A stretch of 64,000 bases of DNA from Thiogranum sp. (GTDB lineage Bacteria; Pseudomonadota; Gammaproteobacteria; DSM-19610): positions 122,969 to 186,968 of the forward strand of contig JASBSS010000011.1 of NCBI GenBank assembly GCA_030148805.1, given 5' to 3'. The position numbers were made by a program, and so were the translations under genes. Below the pieces are notes generated by a model, which worked only from the letters and a program-made list of their open reading frames with translations, was not told where the DNA came from and searched no databases. Shown here piece by piece: positions 53,195 through 62,892 of this stretch. How positions within the stretch are numbered: position 1 is the first letter of the stretch; each line of letters starts with the position of its first letter.

Positions 53195-53231
53195 CTGCGC
53201 CTACCTTCTCCCGGGTCAACTGGAGGCATGG

Positions 53232-53465
53232 ATGCACATTTTGACAAAACGGGCGTTCGGGGAAGCGGCGCGCCGCCATCCCAATCAGCGCGCCGCCTTA
53301 CTGGACCTTTATCGGGATAAATGGTGGGTACTGGACGTCGGTGGCCGTCACCTCAGGATGATCGCCTGCATTCAGTTCAGGCTGAATCGCATGTTCGTCA
53401 AACATATTGTAACGCACGCCGAATACGACCGGCTGTGCGACCGCTATCGGCGAGGTGGCTTGTGA
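53232..53465 (+). CDS. higB: HigB-family toxin, apparently shortened in the middle
   Basis: 77 residues starting HILTKRAFGEAARRHPNQRA; GGAGG lies 5-10 nt before the ATG. The C-terminal half DKWWVLDVGGRHLRMIACIQ and NRMFVKHIVTHAEYDRLCDR is the HigB mRNA-interferase core. HigB relatives of this subgroup are about 100-105 residues with a segment of about 25-30 residues between LYR and KYRDKWW; here LYRDKWW joins directly, so an in-frame deletion between two Tyr-Arg codon pairs is likely (from family knowledge, not measured). The remaining fold may be unstable and the toxin weak or inactive. It overlaps higA by 4 nt (GTGA). Confidence 0.82.
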   Translation: MHILTKRAFGEAARRHPNQRAALLDLYRDKWWVLDVGGRHLRMIACIQFRLNRMFVKHIVTHAEYDRLCDRYRRGGL

Positions 53466-53893
53466 AGCTAACGCCCTTGAAATCGGCTTTCCAGGATTTT
53501 GCTGCTGTCGCCGCGCCTTACTTGCATATCGTCGACGCAGCGCATTATGAAGAAGCGCTGGCGCTGATCGAAGCGCTGCTGGACGAGGCCCGCGACAGCG
53601 AGGACGATCCGCTGAACCGGGTGATCGGGCTGGTGGCCCAGGCCGTGGCCCGCTACGAACGCGAGCAGGCGGTGACCGCTGCTTTTGAGCAACAGGCCGG
53701 AGAGATCCCCGCAGACGTGGCGATGCTGCGCGTGCTGATGCGCCAGCACGGTCTGGGCGTGGCCGACTTTCCTGAGATCGGCGACAAATCGCTGGTGTCG
53801 CGTATTCTGTCCGGCTCGCGCAATCTCACCAAACAGCATATCCGCAAACTGTCGCAGCGCTTTGGGGTGAGCCCGGAGCTGTTTTATTCCTGA
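53462..53893 (+). CDS. higA: HigA-family antitoxin
   Basis: 143 residues from the GTG at 53462 that overlaps the higB stop. The N-terminal part is helical and acidic (EEALALIEALLDEARDSEDD), the form of the HigA antitoxin that shields HigB. The C-terminal HTH reads MLRVLMRQHGLGVADFPEIG, then SRILSGSRNLTKQHIRKLSQ and FGVSPELFY. It neutralises HigB and represses the operon, presumably at the palindrome 53178-53194. The gene looks intact even though the toxin seems shortened. Its 3' end is 12 nt from the convergent TPM-domain gene. Confidence 0.9.
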   Translation: MKLTPLKSAFQDFAAVAAPYLHIVDAAHYEEALALIEALLDEARDSEDDPLNRVIGLVAQAVARYEREQAVTAAFEQQAGEIPADVAMLRVLMRQHGLGVADFPEIGDKSLVSRILSGSRNLTKQHIRKLSQRFGVSPELFYS

Positions 53894-53905
53894 GCTTGTC
53901 CCGGG

Positions 53906-54526
53906 CTACAACTCCACCAAATGATCCGGCAGTTCGTTGCGATCCCCCTCCCCCGCCGGGAAGTGGGTGGCCAGCAGCTCGCCGCAGCCCTCGATGGCCT
54001 GGACGAAGCCGTCGGCGACGCGCCCCTGGCGCACCTGCTCGACGAAGGCGGCCACCAGGGCGTCCCAGGCGCCGGGGTCGACGCGCGCGTTGATGCCCTG
54101 GTCGGCGATGATCTCCACATAGTGCTCGGCGCGCGAGACGAACAGCAGCACGCCGGTGCGCTCGGCGGTGGCGTGCAGGTTCTGCAGCAGGAACTGCTCC
54201 AGGGCGATGCGGTGGGCGCGCTGGTGTTGCACATAGCGCGGGATCAGGCGGTGCTTGATCGCCGGCAGCCGGAACACCAGCGCGATGAGCACGAAGCTGA
54301 CGATCTGCACCGTATAGATGTGCGCGTGCACCCACCAGGTGGCGGGCGCGAACGACAGCAGGCCGGGGATCAGCAGCGCGATCAGCGCGGCCCAGAGGAT
54401 GGGGATGTAGAGGTAGTCGTCGGCCTCGGGCGCGATCACGGTGACGAACTCGCCGCGTGTCTTGCGCTCGGCCGCCTCTATCGCGGCGCGGATGCGCTGC
54501 CGGTCGTTGTCGGTTAGAAACGCCAT
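53906..54526 (-). CDS. TPM-domain membrane protein
   Basis: 206 residues from the ATG at 54526, which shares one base with the stop of the preceding gene (TGATG). An N-terminal stretch DRQRIRAAIEAAERKTRGEF begins a TPM (Psb32/phosphatase-like) domain, two membrane helices follow at about 45-65 and 72-92 (WAALIALLIPGLLSF; IVSFVLIALVF), and the rest of the TPM domain comes after (TGVLLFVSRAEHYVEIIADQ). It is the third gene of a LemA-YgcG-TPM operon, a widespread trio of envelope proteins of uncertain function. Confidence 0.9.
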   Translation of the reverse strand: MAFLTDNDRQRIRAAIEAAERKTRGEFVTVIAPEADDYLYIPILWAALIALLIPGLLSFAPATWWVHAHIYTVQIVSFVLIALVFRLPAIKHRLIPRYVQHQRAHRIALEQFLLQNLHATAERTGVLLFVSRAEHYVEIIADQGINARVDPGAWDALVAAFVEQVRQGRVADGFVQAIEGCGELLATHFPAGEGDRNELPDHLVEL

Positions 54527-55401
54527 CACCATCCCCCCGAGGCGCCGCCGCCCCCGAATCCGCCGCCACCGCCGCCAAAGCCGCCGCCACCCAGGCCGCC
54601 GCCGAAACCGCCGCCACGGTAGCCACCGCCCCCGTAATAACCGCCCATGCCGCGTCCGCCGCCACCGCCGCCCATGAACAGCAGGAACAGCCCCACCAGC
54701 ACGGCCGCCAGCAGCCCAAACAGCAGCGAGCCCATCAACAGCCCCACCAGCAGCCCGGCGCCGCCGCCGAACAGCCCGGCCGAGAGCGCGCGCGAACGCA
54801 ACAGGCCACCGAACATCTGCCCGGCCACCAGGGCGAGGATGACGAAGGTCATGAAGTTGCCGCCGCGTTCGCCGCCGCCACTGGCGCGGCGTTGCTGTGG
54901 CAACGGCTCGTAGGCGCCGTCGATGGCTGCCAGGATGCTGGTGACGCCGGCACGCACGCCGCCGTCATAATCGCCCTGGCGAAAGCGCGGCAGGATGCGT
55001 GTCTGGATGATGTCGTTGGCGGTCACATCCGGCAGCACGCCCTCCAGGCCATAGCCCACTTCGATGCGCACCTTGCGCTCCTTGGGTGCCACGATCAGCA
55101 GCGCGCCGTTGTCGCGCCCGGCCTGGCCGATGCCCCAGTGGCGCCCGAGCTGATAGCCGTAGTCGCCGATGGCGTAGCCTTGCAGGTCTTTCAGCGTGAC
55201 CACCACCACCTGGTTGCTGGTGGCCTTCTCGTGCTGGGCCAGCTGCGCCTCCAGCGCCTGCACGGTGGCCGCCGAGAGCACCCCGGCCTGGTCGACCACG
55301 CGCCCCGTGAGCGCGGGGAATTCGGGCGCGGCCAGCGCCAGCGCGCTGAGCGCCAACAACCACAGGCCGAACACCCGCGCGGCGACAGACGCGCGCCTCA
55401 C
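54526..55401 (-). CDS. YgcG-type TPM-domain protein with Gly-rich tail
   Basis: 291 residues if started at the GTG at 55401, which directly gives a signal peptide (VFGLWLLALSALALA); alternatives are the ATG at 55557 and a GTG at 55695 abutting the lemA stop, but these add a low-complexity leader encoded by 12-bp repeats. The exported TPM domain covers FPALTGRVVDQAGVLSAATV to about residue 170, with GRDNGALLIVAPKERKVRIE and GYGLEGVLPD. Two membrane helices and a C-terminal Gly-rich tail (YYGGGGYRGGGFGGG) follow. It stands between lemA and the other TPM gene in one operon. Function in envelope homeostasis is inferred. Confidence 0.88.
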   Translation of the reverse strand: MRRASVAARVFGLWLLALSALALAAPEFPALTGRVVDQAGVLSAATVQALEAQLAQHEKATSNQVVVVTLKDLQGYAIGDYGYQLGRHWGIGQAGRDNGALLIVAPKERKVRIEVGYGLEGVLPDVTANDIIQTRILPRFRQGDYDGGVRAGVTSILAAIDGAYEPLPQQRRASGGGERGGNFMTFVILALVAGQMFGGLLRSRALSAGLFGGGAGLLVGLLMGSLLFGLLAAVLVGLFLLFMGGGGGGRGMGGYYGGGGYRGGGFGGGLGGGGFGGGGGGFGGGGASGGW

Positions 55402-55428
55402 GCCCGCACCCGCCCGCACCCGCCCGGC

Positions 55429-55512
55429 CGTGCCCGATGTACCGCCCGATGTACCGCCCGATGTACCGCTTGATGTACGGATTGATGCGCTACCCGATGC
55501 GCTACCCGACGT
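55429..55512. repeat. Degenerate 12-bp tandem repeats between lemA and ygcG
   Basis: About seven units of the type ACCGCCCGATGT, with two exact neighbours at 55441 and 55453. They lie upstream of the likely ygcG start and either form a leader or encode a Ser/Gly/Thr extension. Confidence 0.75.
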
Positions 55513-55695
55513 GACCGGCGCTGGGGCGCGGCGGTATTCCAGGTTGCGCGGGCGCATGCTCTGCACTTGCCGATAGTCGTCGGTACCGCGGCCGGTGAGC
55601 TGCGCCGGCCGGCGCGCGCACCCGGGGTGGCGCGGCAGCGGCGGGGCGGGAAAGCCCCTTGCCGCTGCCGGTGGCGCTAGCGGTGGCCGCGGCAC

Positions 55696-56295
55696 TCAGC
55701 CCCCCGTGCCGAAGTCGACCTTGGGCACCTGCTTGGTTTCTTCCGAGACGGTGAAGTTCTCCTTCGGCTCGGCGTCGGAATAGAGGATGGATTTCCAGAT
55801 ACGGCCGGGGAAGGTGCGGATCTCGGTGTTGTAGCGCTTGACCGCCTCGATATAGTCGCGCCGCGCCACGGCGATGCGGTTCTCGGTGCCTTCGAGCTGC
55901 GATTGCAGGGCGAGGAAGTTCTGGTTGGATTTAAGCTCCGGGTAGCGCTCGACCACCACCATCAGGCGCGCCAGGGCCGAGGTGAGTTGCGCCTGGTTGT
56001 CCTGGAAGGTCTTGAACGCCTGCGGGTCGGTGAGCACCTCCTTGGGCAGCTGGGTCTGGGCGACTTTCGAGCGCGCCTCGACCACGGCGGTGAGCACTTC
56101 CTTTTCCTGCTTGGCGAATCCCTTGACGGTGTTGACCAGGTTGGGCACCAGGTCGGCGCGGCGCTGGTACTGGTTCTGCACCTGGCTCCAGGCGGCGGTG
56201 ACCTGCTCGTCGTAGGTGGGGATGTTGTTGATGCCGCAACCGCTCAGTTGCAGTAGCAGCACCGCCATGAACAGCCAGCGCAGGGTTGTGGTCAT
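55696..56295 (-). CDS. lemA: LemA family lipoprotein
   Basis: 199 residues from the ATG at 56295, preceded by a GAGGAG site; the frame is open to 56340 but the earlier start spoils the signal. The signal ends LLLQLSGC, a lipobox with Cys20, so it is probably lipid-anchored. The family core follows: YDEQVTAAWSQVQNQYQRRA, DLVPNLVNTVKGFAKQEKEV, and the C-terminal RRDYIEAVKRYNTEIRTFPG. All-helical LemA proteins are linked to TPM proteins genomically. It is the first gene of the LemA-YgcG-TPM operon, with the lemA stop just before the repeated leader. Confidence 0.94.
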   Translation of the reverse strand: MTTTLRWLFMAVLLLQLSGCGINNIPTYDEQVTAAWSQVQNQYQRRADLVPNLVNTVKGFAKQEKEVLTAVVEARSKVAQTQLPKEVLTDPQAFKTFQDNQAQLTSALARLMVVVERYPELKSNQNFLALQSQLEGTENRIAVARRDYIEAVKRYNTEIRTFPGRIWKSILYSDAEPKENFTVSEETKQVPKVDFGTGG

Positions 56296-56368
56296 CGAAC
56301 TCTCCTCATTGTTGATCGGCGTTTTCTTGCGTGCGGCCATGATACCTGTTCAGTGCCAACGATGAGAA

Positions 56369-56665
56369 CTAATCCGCCAGCGTCTCGAGTAACAACTCCG
56401 GACGTTTCTCGGCGATACGCAACAGGGCGCGGGCGGGTCCGGCAGGCTGGCGGCGGCCCTGTTCCCAGTCCTGCACCGTACGCGTGGAGGTGCGGATCAG
56501 CAAGGCGAAGCTCGCCTGCGACAGGTTCAATCGCTCGCGGATCTTCCGCACATCGATGGAACTCGGCGGAATCGGCGTCAGCGCTTTGAGCTGGCGTTCG
56601 CCACGGCGCTGGGCTCCGGCGGCTTTGATGCTGGCTTCCAGCTCCCGGTATAAATCGCGCTTCAT
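56369..56665 (-). CDS. HTH antitoxin (HigA/NadS-like)
   Basis: 98 residues. The N-terminal half is basic (KRDLYRELEASIKAAGAQRR). The C-terminal half is an XRE-type HTH: VRKIRERLNLSQASFALLIR, then TSTRTVQDWEQGRRQPAGPA. This architecture is standard for antitoxins encoded after a RelE/HigB-type toxin. The ATG overlaps the toxin stop by 4 nt (56662-56665). It should neutralise the toxin and repress the pair by binding the palindrome at 57014-57034. Confidence 0.9.
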   Translation of the reverse strand: MKRDLYRELEASIKAAGAQRRGERQLKALTPIPPSSIDVRKIRERLNLSQASFALLIRTSTRTVQDWEQGRRQPAGPARALLRIAEKRPELLLETLAD

Positions 56666-56979
56666 TTCAATTCAACCTCAACCAGTTTACGCAGGGCCTG
56701 GAGTTGAACCGGCGTCAGGTCTTCCACCTCGGCCTTCGCATACAAGATCAGCAAATAGATCCTGGCGTCGGCCGTCAGGTAATAATAGATAACGCGCAGG
56801 CCACCCCGCTTGCCCCGATCCGACCCACGCCATCGGAGCTTTCGCAAGCCCCCGCTGCCGGGTATCAACGCACCGCTGGTTGGCTGACTGACCAATGCCA
56901 GTTGCAAACGCAGGTATTCGTCGTCCGCCAGATACCACTCCCGATATCGGCTAAACAGCGGCGCTTCAAACAAGACCAT
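56662..56979 (-). CDS. RelE/HigB-like toxin
   Basis: 105 residues from the ATG at 56979 (VLFEAPLFSRYREWYLADDE). A longer frame starts at 57039, but that start would place the coding sequence across the perfect palindrome, so I prefer the later ATG with AGG in front. The RelE-fold core reads LQLALVSQPTSGALIPGSGG, LRKLRWRG, RGGLRVIYYYLTADARIYLL and LYAKAEVEDLTPVQ, where conserved basic residues suggest an mRNA interferase or gyrase-type toxin. It precedes and overlaps the HTH antitoxin gene. Confidence 0.88.
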   Translation of the reverse strand: MVLFEAPLFSRYREWYLADDEYLRLQLALVSQPTSGALIPGSGGLRKLRWRGSDRGKRGGLRVIYYYLTADARIYLLILYAKAEVEDLTPVQLQALRKLVEVELK

Positions 56980-57013
56980 TTCCCTGGTCTCCGTCTTCCA
57001 TGACGCCTTCAGT

Positions 57014-57034
57014 CTATACGGCATTGCCGTATAG
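57014..57034. promoter_or_regulatory. Perfect 10-1-10 palindrome, candidate toxin-antitoxin operator
   Basis: CTATACGGCA-T-TGCCGTATAG, a perfect 21-bp dyad beginning 34 bp upstream of the preferred toxin start. Symmetry and place match an autoregulatory site for the HTH antitoxin. Confidence 0.75.
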
Positions 57035-57084
57035 CTCAAGTCTTTCCAATCTTTAGTGAGAGCCCACGGACCGGATCGGCGAAG

Positions 57085-60000
57085 TTAAGCGGCGGGTTTG
57101 CGCTCGCGCAAAAAGCCGCGCAAAAACCTCGCCGTGTGCGAGCCCTTGACCTTGGCGCAATCCTCCGGCGTGCCTTGGGCCACGATGCGCCCGCCGCCGT
57201 CGCCGCCCTCGGGGCCCAGGTCGATCAGCCAGTCGGCCTCGGCGATCACATCGAGGTTGTGTTCGATGACGATGACGCTGTTGCCGGCCTCGACCAGCCG
57301 GTGCAGGACGTGGATGAGTTTTTCCACGTCAGCCATGTGCAGGCCGACGGTGGGTTCGTCGAGGAGGTACAGCGTGCCCTGAATGTCGGCCTCGGTGTCG
57401 GTGCGCGCCTTGGCCAGTTCGGTGACCAGCTTGATGCGCTGCGCCTCGCCGCCGCTCAAGGTCGGGCTGGGCTGGCCCAGGGTCAGGTAACCGAGGCCGA
57501 CGTCGTCGAGCAGGCGCAGGGCGCGGTGGATCCTGCCGTGGGCGCGGAAGAACTCGGCGGCGTCGCGCACGTTCATCAGCAGCAGCTCGCCGATGCTTTT
57601 GTCCTTGTAGAGCACGCCCAGGGTCTCGGGGTTGAAACGCGCGCCGCGGCAGACTTCGCACGGCACCTTCACGTCGGGCAGAAAACTCATTTCGATTTTC
57701 TTGATCCCCTGCCCTTCACAGGCCTCGCAGCGCCCGCCGGCGACGTTGAAGGAAAAGCGGCTGGGGCTGTAGCCGCGCAGGCGCGCCTCGGGGGTGTTGG
57801 CGAACAGTTTGCGGATGGCGTCCCAGATGCCGACATAGGTGGCCGGGCAGGAGCGTGGGGTTTTGCCGATGGGCGTCTGGTCGACTTCGAGCACCCGCAG
57901 CAGTTGTTCGTGACCGTTGAGGGCGCGCGCGCCGATCAGCGGCAGATTTTTTTTGCCGCGCTTGCTCTTGCGCTGCAGCAGGGCGTGCAGGTTGTCGTGC
58001 AGCACATCGCGCACCAGGGTGCTTTTGCCCGAGCCGGACACGCCGGTGACACCGATCAGGCGCCGCAGTGGCAGACGAACCGAGAGGTTTTTCAGGTTGT
58101 GCAGGCGGGCGCCGAGGACTTCCACATAAGCGTCTGCGCCACGGCCCTTCAGCCGCACCGGCCGGCGCGGGAACAAGGGGTGTGGCAGTGGCTTGGCCAG
58201 AAACCGCCCGGTGATGGACTGGGGGTTTTTCATCAGCTGGGTGACGTGGCCGGCGGCGACCACCTCGCCGCCGTCGACGCCGGCGCCCGGCCCCAGGTCG
58301 ATGACGTGCTCGGCGCGGCGGATGGTGTCCTCGTCGTGCTCGACCACGACGATGGTGTTGCCCTTGCCTTCCAGGCGCCCCAGGGTGTCGAGCAGCATCT
58401 TGTTGTCGCGCGGGTGCAGGCCGATGGTCGGTTCGTCGAGGATGTAGCACACACCGCGCAGGTTCGAGCCCAGTTGCGCGGCCAGGCGGATACGCTGCGC
58501 CTCGCCGCCGCTGAGTGTCGGCGCCGAGCGGTCGAGGGTGAGGTAGGACAAACCGACGTCGGTGAGAAACTTCAGGCGCGTGCGCAGCTCGGGCAGAATG
58601 TCGCGGGCGATGCCGGCCTCGCGCCCTTTGAGCTTAAGCTGGTTGAACAGCTTACCGGCGTCCTGCACGGTCAGCGCGGCGAACCCGGCGATCGAGCGGC
58701 GCTGGAAGCGCACCGCCAGCGCCACCGGGTTGAGCCGCTGGCCCTCGCACTCGGCGCACACCGGCGCTTCGCCTTCCCACCAGTCGGTCCACCAGATTTC
58801 CTCGCCGCTTTGTTCGGCGTCAAAATCCTTGAGCTGCAGGCCGGTGCCGTAACAGCTTTCGCACCAACCGTGTTTTGAATTATAGGAAAACAGCCGCGGG
58901 TCCAGTTCATCGAAGCTGCGCGCGCAACTCGGGCAGGCGCGCAAGGTGGAGAACACGCGTTCGCTGCGCGCGCCCTTGACGATCACCACGCCCTTGCCGA
59001 ATTCCAGCGCGCGCCTCAGCAGGCCGCGCAGCGCGGTTTCGTTGTTCGGCGTCACCTTGAGGCGGCCGACCGGCACTTCGATATCGTGCTCGCGGTAGCG
59101 GTCCAGGCGCGGCCAGTTATTGGTGGCCAGCAGCTCGCCGTCGACGCGCAGGTGATCGAACCCCTTGTTGGCGGCCCATTTGGCCAGGTCGGTGTAAAAA
59201 CCTTTGCGCGCCGCCACCAGTGGGGCGAGCAGCTCGATGGTTTTGTTGCGCTGGGTTTTCATCAACTGCGCCAGGATGGATTCATCCGTCTGCGGTTGCA
59301 CCGGCACGTTGCACTCGGGGCAGTACTGGGTGCCGAGCTTGACGAACAGCAGGCGCAGAAAGTGATACACCTCGGTGAGCGTGGCCACGGTACTCTTGCG
59401 CCCGCCCCGACTGGTGCGCTGTTCGATGGCCACGGTAGGCGGAATGCCGAAGATGGCGTCGACATCGGCGCGCGCTGCCGGTTGGACGAACTGGCGCGCA
59501 TAAGCGTTGAGCGATTCCAGATAACGCCGCTGGCCTTCGTTGAAAAGGATGTCGAAGGCCACCGTGCTCTTGCCCGAACCGGACACACCGGTGATGACGC
59601 TGAACTTGCCGCGCGGAATGCCGACGGTGACGTTTTTCAGATTGTGTTCGCGCGCGTGCAGAATTTCAATCGCCTCGGCGCACGCCCGCCTTGGGGCGTC
59701 TAGCGTCGCCGGCAGTGCCTGCACGGACTTTGCGCTCAACGCTTGCAGCTCGCGGGCATAGTCACGCAACGCCTGACCGGTGTGGCTGCCCGTGTCGGCG
59801 GCGATCTGCGCCGGCGTGCCCACGGCGATAATTTCCCCGCCCGCCTCGCCGCCTTCCGGACCCAGGTCGATGACCCAGTCCGCGGCGTTGATGACATCCA
59901 GATTGTGTTCAATCACGAACAGCGAATGGCCCTCATCGAGCAGGCGGCCAAAAGCGCTGAGCAATTTACGGATGTCGTCGAAGTGCAGGCCGGTGGTGGG

Positions 60001-62676
60001 CTCGTCGAACAAAAACAGCTTGCCGCTGTCATCGTCCTTGCGCGCGCCCGCCTTGGCCAGATGCCCGGCCAGCTTCAGGCGCTGGGCTTCGCCGCCGCTC
60101 AGAGTCGGCACTGGCTGGCCCAGGGTGAGGTAGTCGAGCCCCACCGCGGCCAGCGGCTCAAGCACCGATTGCACCGTGGGCCGGTCGGCGAACACTTGCA
60201 GCGCCTCGTTGACGGTCAGACTCAACACGTCGGCGACCGATTTGCCATCCAGGGTAATCTCCAGCACCTCGGCGCGGTAGCGGCTGCCATTGCAGTCCGG
60301 GCAGCGCAGATAGACGTCGCTCAAGAACTGCATTTCCACGTGCTCGAAGCCCTTGCCGCCGCAGGTGGGGCAGCGCCCGGTGCCGGCGTTGAAGCTGAAA
60401 GTACTGGCCTTGTAGCCGCGCGCTTTGGCCTCCGGCAGCGCGGCGAACAGCTCGCGAATGGCGTTCCAGGCGCCGACATAACTGGCCGGGTTGGAGCGTG
60501 TGGTCTTGCCGATGGGCGATTGGTCGACATGCACCACTTCGCCGATCTGTTCATAGCCGTTAATGGTTTTATGCGCGCCCGGCGTCTCCACCGGTGTGCC
60601 CTGGAGTTTGCGCAGGCCGTTGTAGAGGACATCCTGAATCAGCGTCGACTTGCCCGAACCGCTGACGCCGGTGATGCACACCAGTTGCCACAGGGGCAGC
60701 TTGACATCGATGTCCTTGAGGTTGTGTTCGCTGGCGCCGCGCACTTCGATCGCGCCGGTGGTCGAGTTACGTCGCGCCTGGCCGGATTGCCTGGCCCCTG
60801 TCTTGCCCGGCTTTCCGGCTTTTACCGAAGCGCGTTCGTCCTCTGTCCCAGTGACCGTCAATTCGCCGCGCAGGTAGCGTGCGGTGAGCGAAACCTTGCT
60901 GCGCAGCAATTGTTTGGGTGTCCCGAAAAACACCGCTTCGCCGCCGCGCTCGCCCGGCCCCGGCCCCATATCGAGGATGCGCTCGGCGGCGAGCATGATC
61001 TGCGGATCGTGCTCGACCACCAGCAGGGTGTTGCCGGCGTCGCGCAGGCGTTGCAGCACGCCGATAACCCGCTGCATGTCGCGTGGGTGCAGACCGATGC
61101 TGGGCTCATCGAGCACAAACAGCGTATTGACCAGCGAGGTGCCGAGTGAGGTGGTCAGATTGATGCGCTGCACTTCGCCGCCGCTCAGGGTGCGCGACTG
61201 CCGATCGAGGGTGAGATAGCCCAGGCCGACATCGAGCAGGAAACGCAAGCGCGTGCGGATCTCGCCCAGCAACAGATCGGTGGCTTCATCCAGCGGTTCG
61301 GGCAGTTTCAGCGTGGCGAAAAAGCGCGCGCAGCGTTCCAGCGGCAGGCGCATCACATCGTGCAGCGTCAGGCCCGGTAACTGTTGCCAGCGCGGATTGG
61401 CCAGCTTCACACCGACGGGCTTGAACCGCTCGGCCGGCGCCAGCGCATCATCGGCATTGGCTTTATCGCCCAGGCGCCACAACAGTGCGTCGGGCTTGAG
61501 ACGCGCGCCGGCGCAGGCCGGGCATTCATCGTAGGAACGGTAGCGCGAGAGCAGCACGCGGATGTGCATTTTATAGGCTTTGCTTTCCAGCCAGGCAAAG
61601 AAACGCCGCGCGCCGTACCACACGCCCTCGTCCCAATCGCCCTCGCCATCGATCACCCATTGCTGCTGACGGCGGTTGAGTTTCTTCCAGGGCAGGTCGA
61701 CGGGGATGTCGCGCTTGCGCGCAAAGCGCAGCAGGTCGGCCTGGCACTCGCGGTAGGCATCGGTCTGCCAGGGTTTTACCGCGCCCTCGGCCAGGCTTTT
61801 GTTTTCATCGGGGATGACCAGCGCATAGTCGATACCCTGGGTGCGACCGAAACCGCGACAGGTCTCGCAGGCGCCGATCGGCGAGTTAAAAGAGAAGTGA
61901 TTGGGCGTGGTGGGCTGATAGTGGAGGTCGCAATCGGCGCAGTGCAGCTCGCTGGAAAAGCGCCACGGCTCGCCGGCCCGCCGATCTGCATCGAGAGGAT
62001 AGACGGCGATGTAACCGCGGCCGTGTTTCAGCGCCGTTTCCAACGCCTCGATCAGACGTTCGCGCTGCGCCGGCTCCAGGCGCAGGCGATCCTGAATGAC
62101 TTCGATGCGCCGGTCGTTGCGCGTGTGCAGACGCGTGTAACCTTGTGCCCTTAGCAGACTTTCAACTTCCTCGTGGGTGAAGTTTTGCGGCACCTCGATG
62201 GCGAAAGTGATTAGCGCGCGCGGCGCCTCGGCGCCGGTGCGCGCGTGCTGCAACAGCGCATCGGCAATGCTGTCGGGGGTATCGCGGCGCACCGGAGCGC
62301 CGCAGCCGCGGCAGAACAGCTGAGTGGCGCGCGCAAACAGCAGTTTGAGATGGTCGTTGAGCTCGGTCATGGTACCGACGGTGGAACGCGAGGTGCGCAC
62401 CGGGTTGGTCTGGTCGATGGCGATGGCGGGCAGGACACCCTCGATGCGGTCCACCGCCGGCTTGTCCATGCGGTCGAGGAACTGGCGTGCATAGGGCGAG
62501 AAGGTCTCGACATAGCGCCGCCGCCCCTCGGCATAGACCGTGTCGAAGGCCAGTGAGGACTTGCCCGAACCGGACACGCCGGTGATGACGATGAGCTCGC
62601 CCAACGGCAGATCGAGGGAGAGGTTTTTCAGATTGTTCTGGCGGGCGCCTTCAATACGAATACAGTCGTCAGACAT
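57085..62676 (-). CDS. uvrA: Double-length UvrA (tandem fusion of two UvrA units)
   Basis: 1863 residues, about twice the usual 940-1000. The first unit (to about 985) and the second (from about 995, [19 protein letters not shown]) each hold two ABC ATPase modules. Walker A motifs GVSGSGKS occur near residues 33, 672, 1026 and 1543, and four signatures follow (LSGGEVQR once, LSGGEAQR three times). Each half keeps its zinc-finger cysteines (CADCDLHY...CETC and CPTC...CPDC; CPSC...CESC and CEAC...CEVC). UvrA is normally a homodimer that finds DNA damage for UvrB, so this chain may be an intramolecular dimer. Similar long forms occur in other proteobacteria, usually beside a standard uvrA. No SOS box is evident upstream. 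Confidence 0.93.
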   Translation of the reverse strand: MSDDCIRIEGARQNNLKNLSLDLPLGELIVITGVSGSGKSSLAFDTVYAEGRRRYVETFSPYARQFLDRMDKPAVDRIEGVLPAIAIDQTNPVRTSRSTVGTMTELNDHLKLLFARATQLFCRGCGAPVRRDTPDSIADALLQHARTGAEAPRALITFAIEVPQNFTHEEVESLLRAQGYTRLHTRNDRRIEVIQDRLRLEPAQRERLIEALETALKHGRGYIAVYPLDADRRAGEPWRFSSELHCADCDLHYQPTTPNHFSFNSPIGACETCRGFGRTQGIDYALVIPDENKSLAEGAVKPWQTDAYRECQADLLRFARKRDIPVDLPWKKLNRRQQQWVIDGEGDWDEGVWYGARRFFAWLESKAYKMHIRVLLSRYRSYDECPACAGARLKPDALLWRLGDKANADDALAPAERFKPVGVKLANPRWQQLPGLTLHDVMRLPLERCARFFATLKLPEPLDEATDLLLGEIRTRLRFLLDVGLGYLTLDRQSRTLSGGEVQRINLTTSLGTSLVNTLFVLDEPSIGLHPRDMQRVIGVLQRLRDAGNTLLVVEHDPQIMLAAERILDMGPGPGERGGEAVFFGTPKQLLRSKVSLTARYLRGELTVTGTEDERASVKAGKPGKTGARQSGQARRNSTTGAIEVRGASEHNLKDIDVKLPLWQLVCITGVSGSGKSTLIQDVLYNGLRKLQGTPVETPGAHKTINGYEQIGEVVHVDQSPIGKTTRSNPASYVGAWNAIRELFAALPEAKARGYKASTFSFNAGTGRCPTCGGKGFEHVEMQFLSDVYLRCPDCNGSRYRAEVLEITLDGKSVADVLSLTVNEALQVFADRPTVQSVLEPLAAVGLDYLTLGQPVPTLSGGEAQRLKLAGHLAKAGARKDDDSGKLFLFDEPTTGLHFDDIRKLLSAFGRLLDEGHSLFVIEHNLDVINAADWVIDLGPEGGEAGGEIIAVGTPAQIAADTGSHTGQALRDYARELQALSAKSVQALPATLDAPRRACAEAIEILHAREHNLKNVTVGIPRGKFSVITGVSGSGKSTVAFDILFNEGQRRYLESLNAYARQFVQPAARADVDAIFGIPPTVAIEQRTSRGGRKSTVATLTEVYHFLRLLFVKLGTQYCPECNVPVQPQTDESILAQLMKTQRNKTIELLAPLVAARKGFYTDLAKWAANKGFDHLRVDGELLATNNWPRLDRYREHDIEVPVGRLKVTPNNETALRGLLRRALEFGKGVVIVKGARSERVFSTLRACPSCARSFDELDPRLFSYNSKHGWCESCYGTGLQLKDFDAEQSGEEIWWTDWWEGEAPVCAECEGQRLNPVALAVRFQRRSIAGFAALTVQDAGKLFNQLKLKGREAGIARDILPELRTRLKFLTDVGLSYLTLDRSAPTLSGGEAQRIRLAAQLGSNLRGVCYILDEPTIGLHPRDNKMLLDTLGRLEGKGNTIVVVEHDEDTIRRAEHVIDLGPGAGVDGGEVVAAGHVTQLMKNPQSITGRFLAKPLPHPLFPRRPVRLKGRGADAYVEVLGARLHNLKNLSVRLPLRRLIGVTGVSGSGKSTLVRDVLHDNLHALLQRKSKRGKKNLPLIGARALNGHEQLLRVLEVDQTPIGKTPRSCPATYVGIWDAIRKLFANTPEARLRGYSPSRFSFNVAGGRCEACEGQGIKKIEMSFLPDVKVPCEVCRGARFNPETLGVLYKDKSIGELLLMNVRDAAEFFRAHGRIHRALRLLDDVGLGYLTLGQPSPTLSGGEAQRIKLVTELAKARTDTEADIQGTLYLLDEPTVGLHMADVEKLIHVLHRLVEAGNSVIVIEHNLDVIAEADWLIDLGPEGGDGGGRIVAQGTPEDCAKVKGSHTARFLRGFLRERKPAA

Positions 62677-62892
62677 GGTAGATACTCAGTGCGCGGCCCG
62701 TGCCAGCCACCTGGCCACGGCCACCCCGTCTGATGCGGTGAGGGAAGCAGCGGCGGGGACATGTTCGGGCGAAGCGGTCATTGGGACGAGGCGCTTATCT
62801 TACACGCACCGGCGGGGGCATGCCCATGCGTGCGACGCGATAACGGGACAGGGCGGCCGGACGGATACCGGCCCGCCGCTGGCGCGAGCCGG

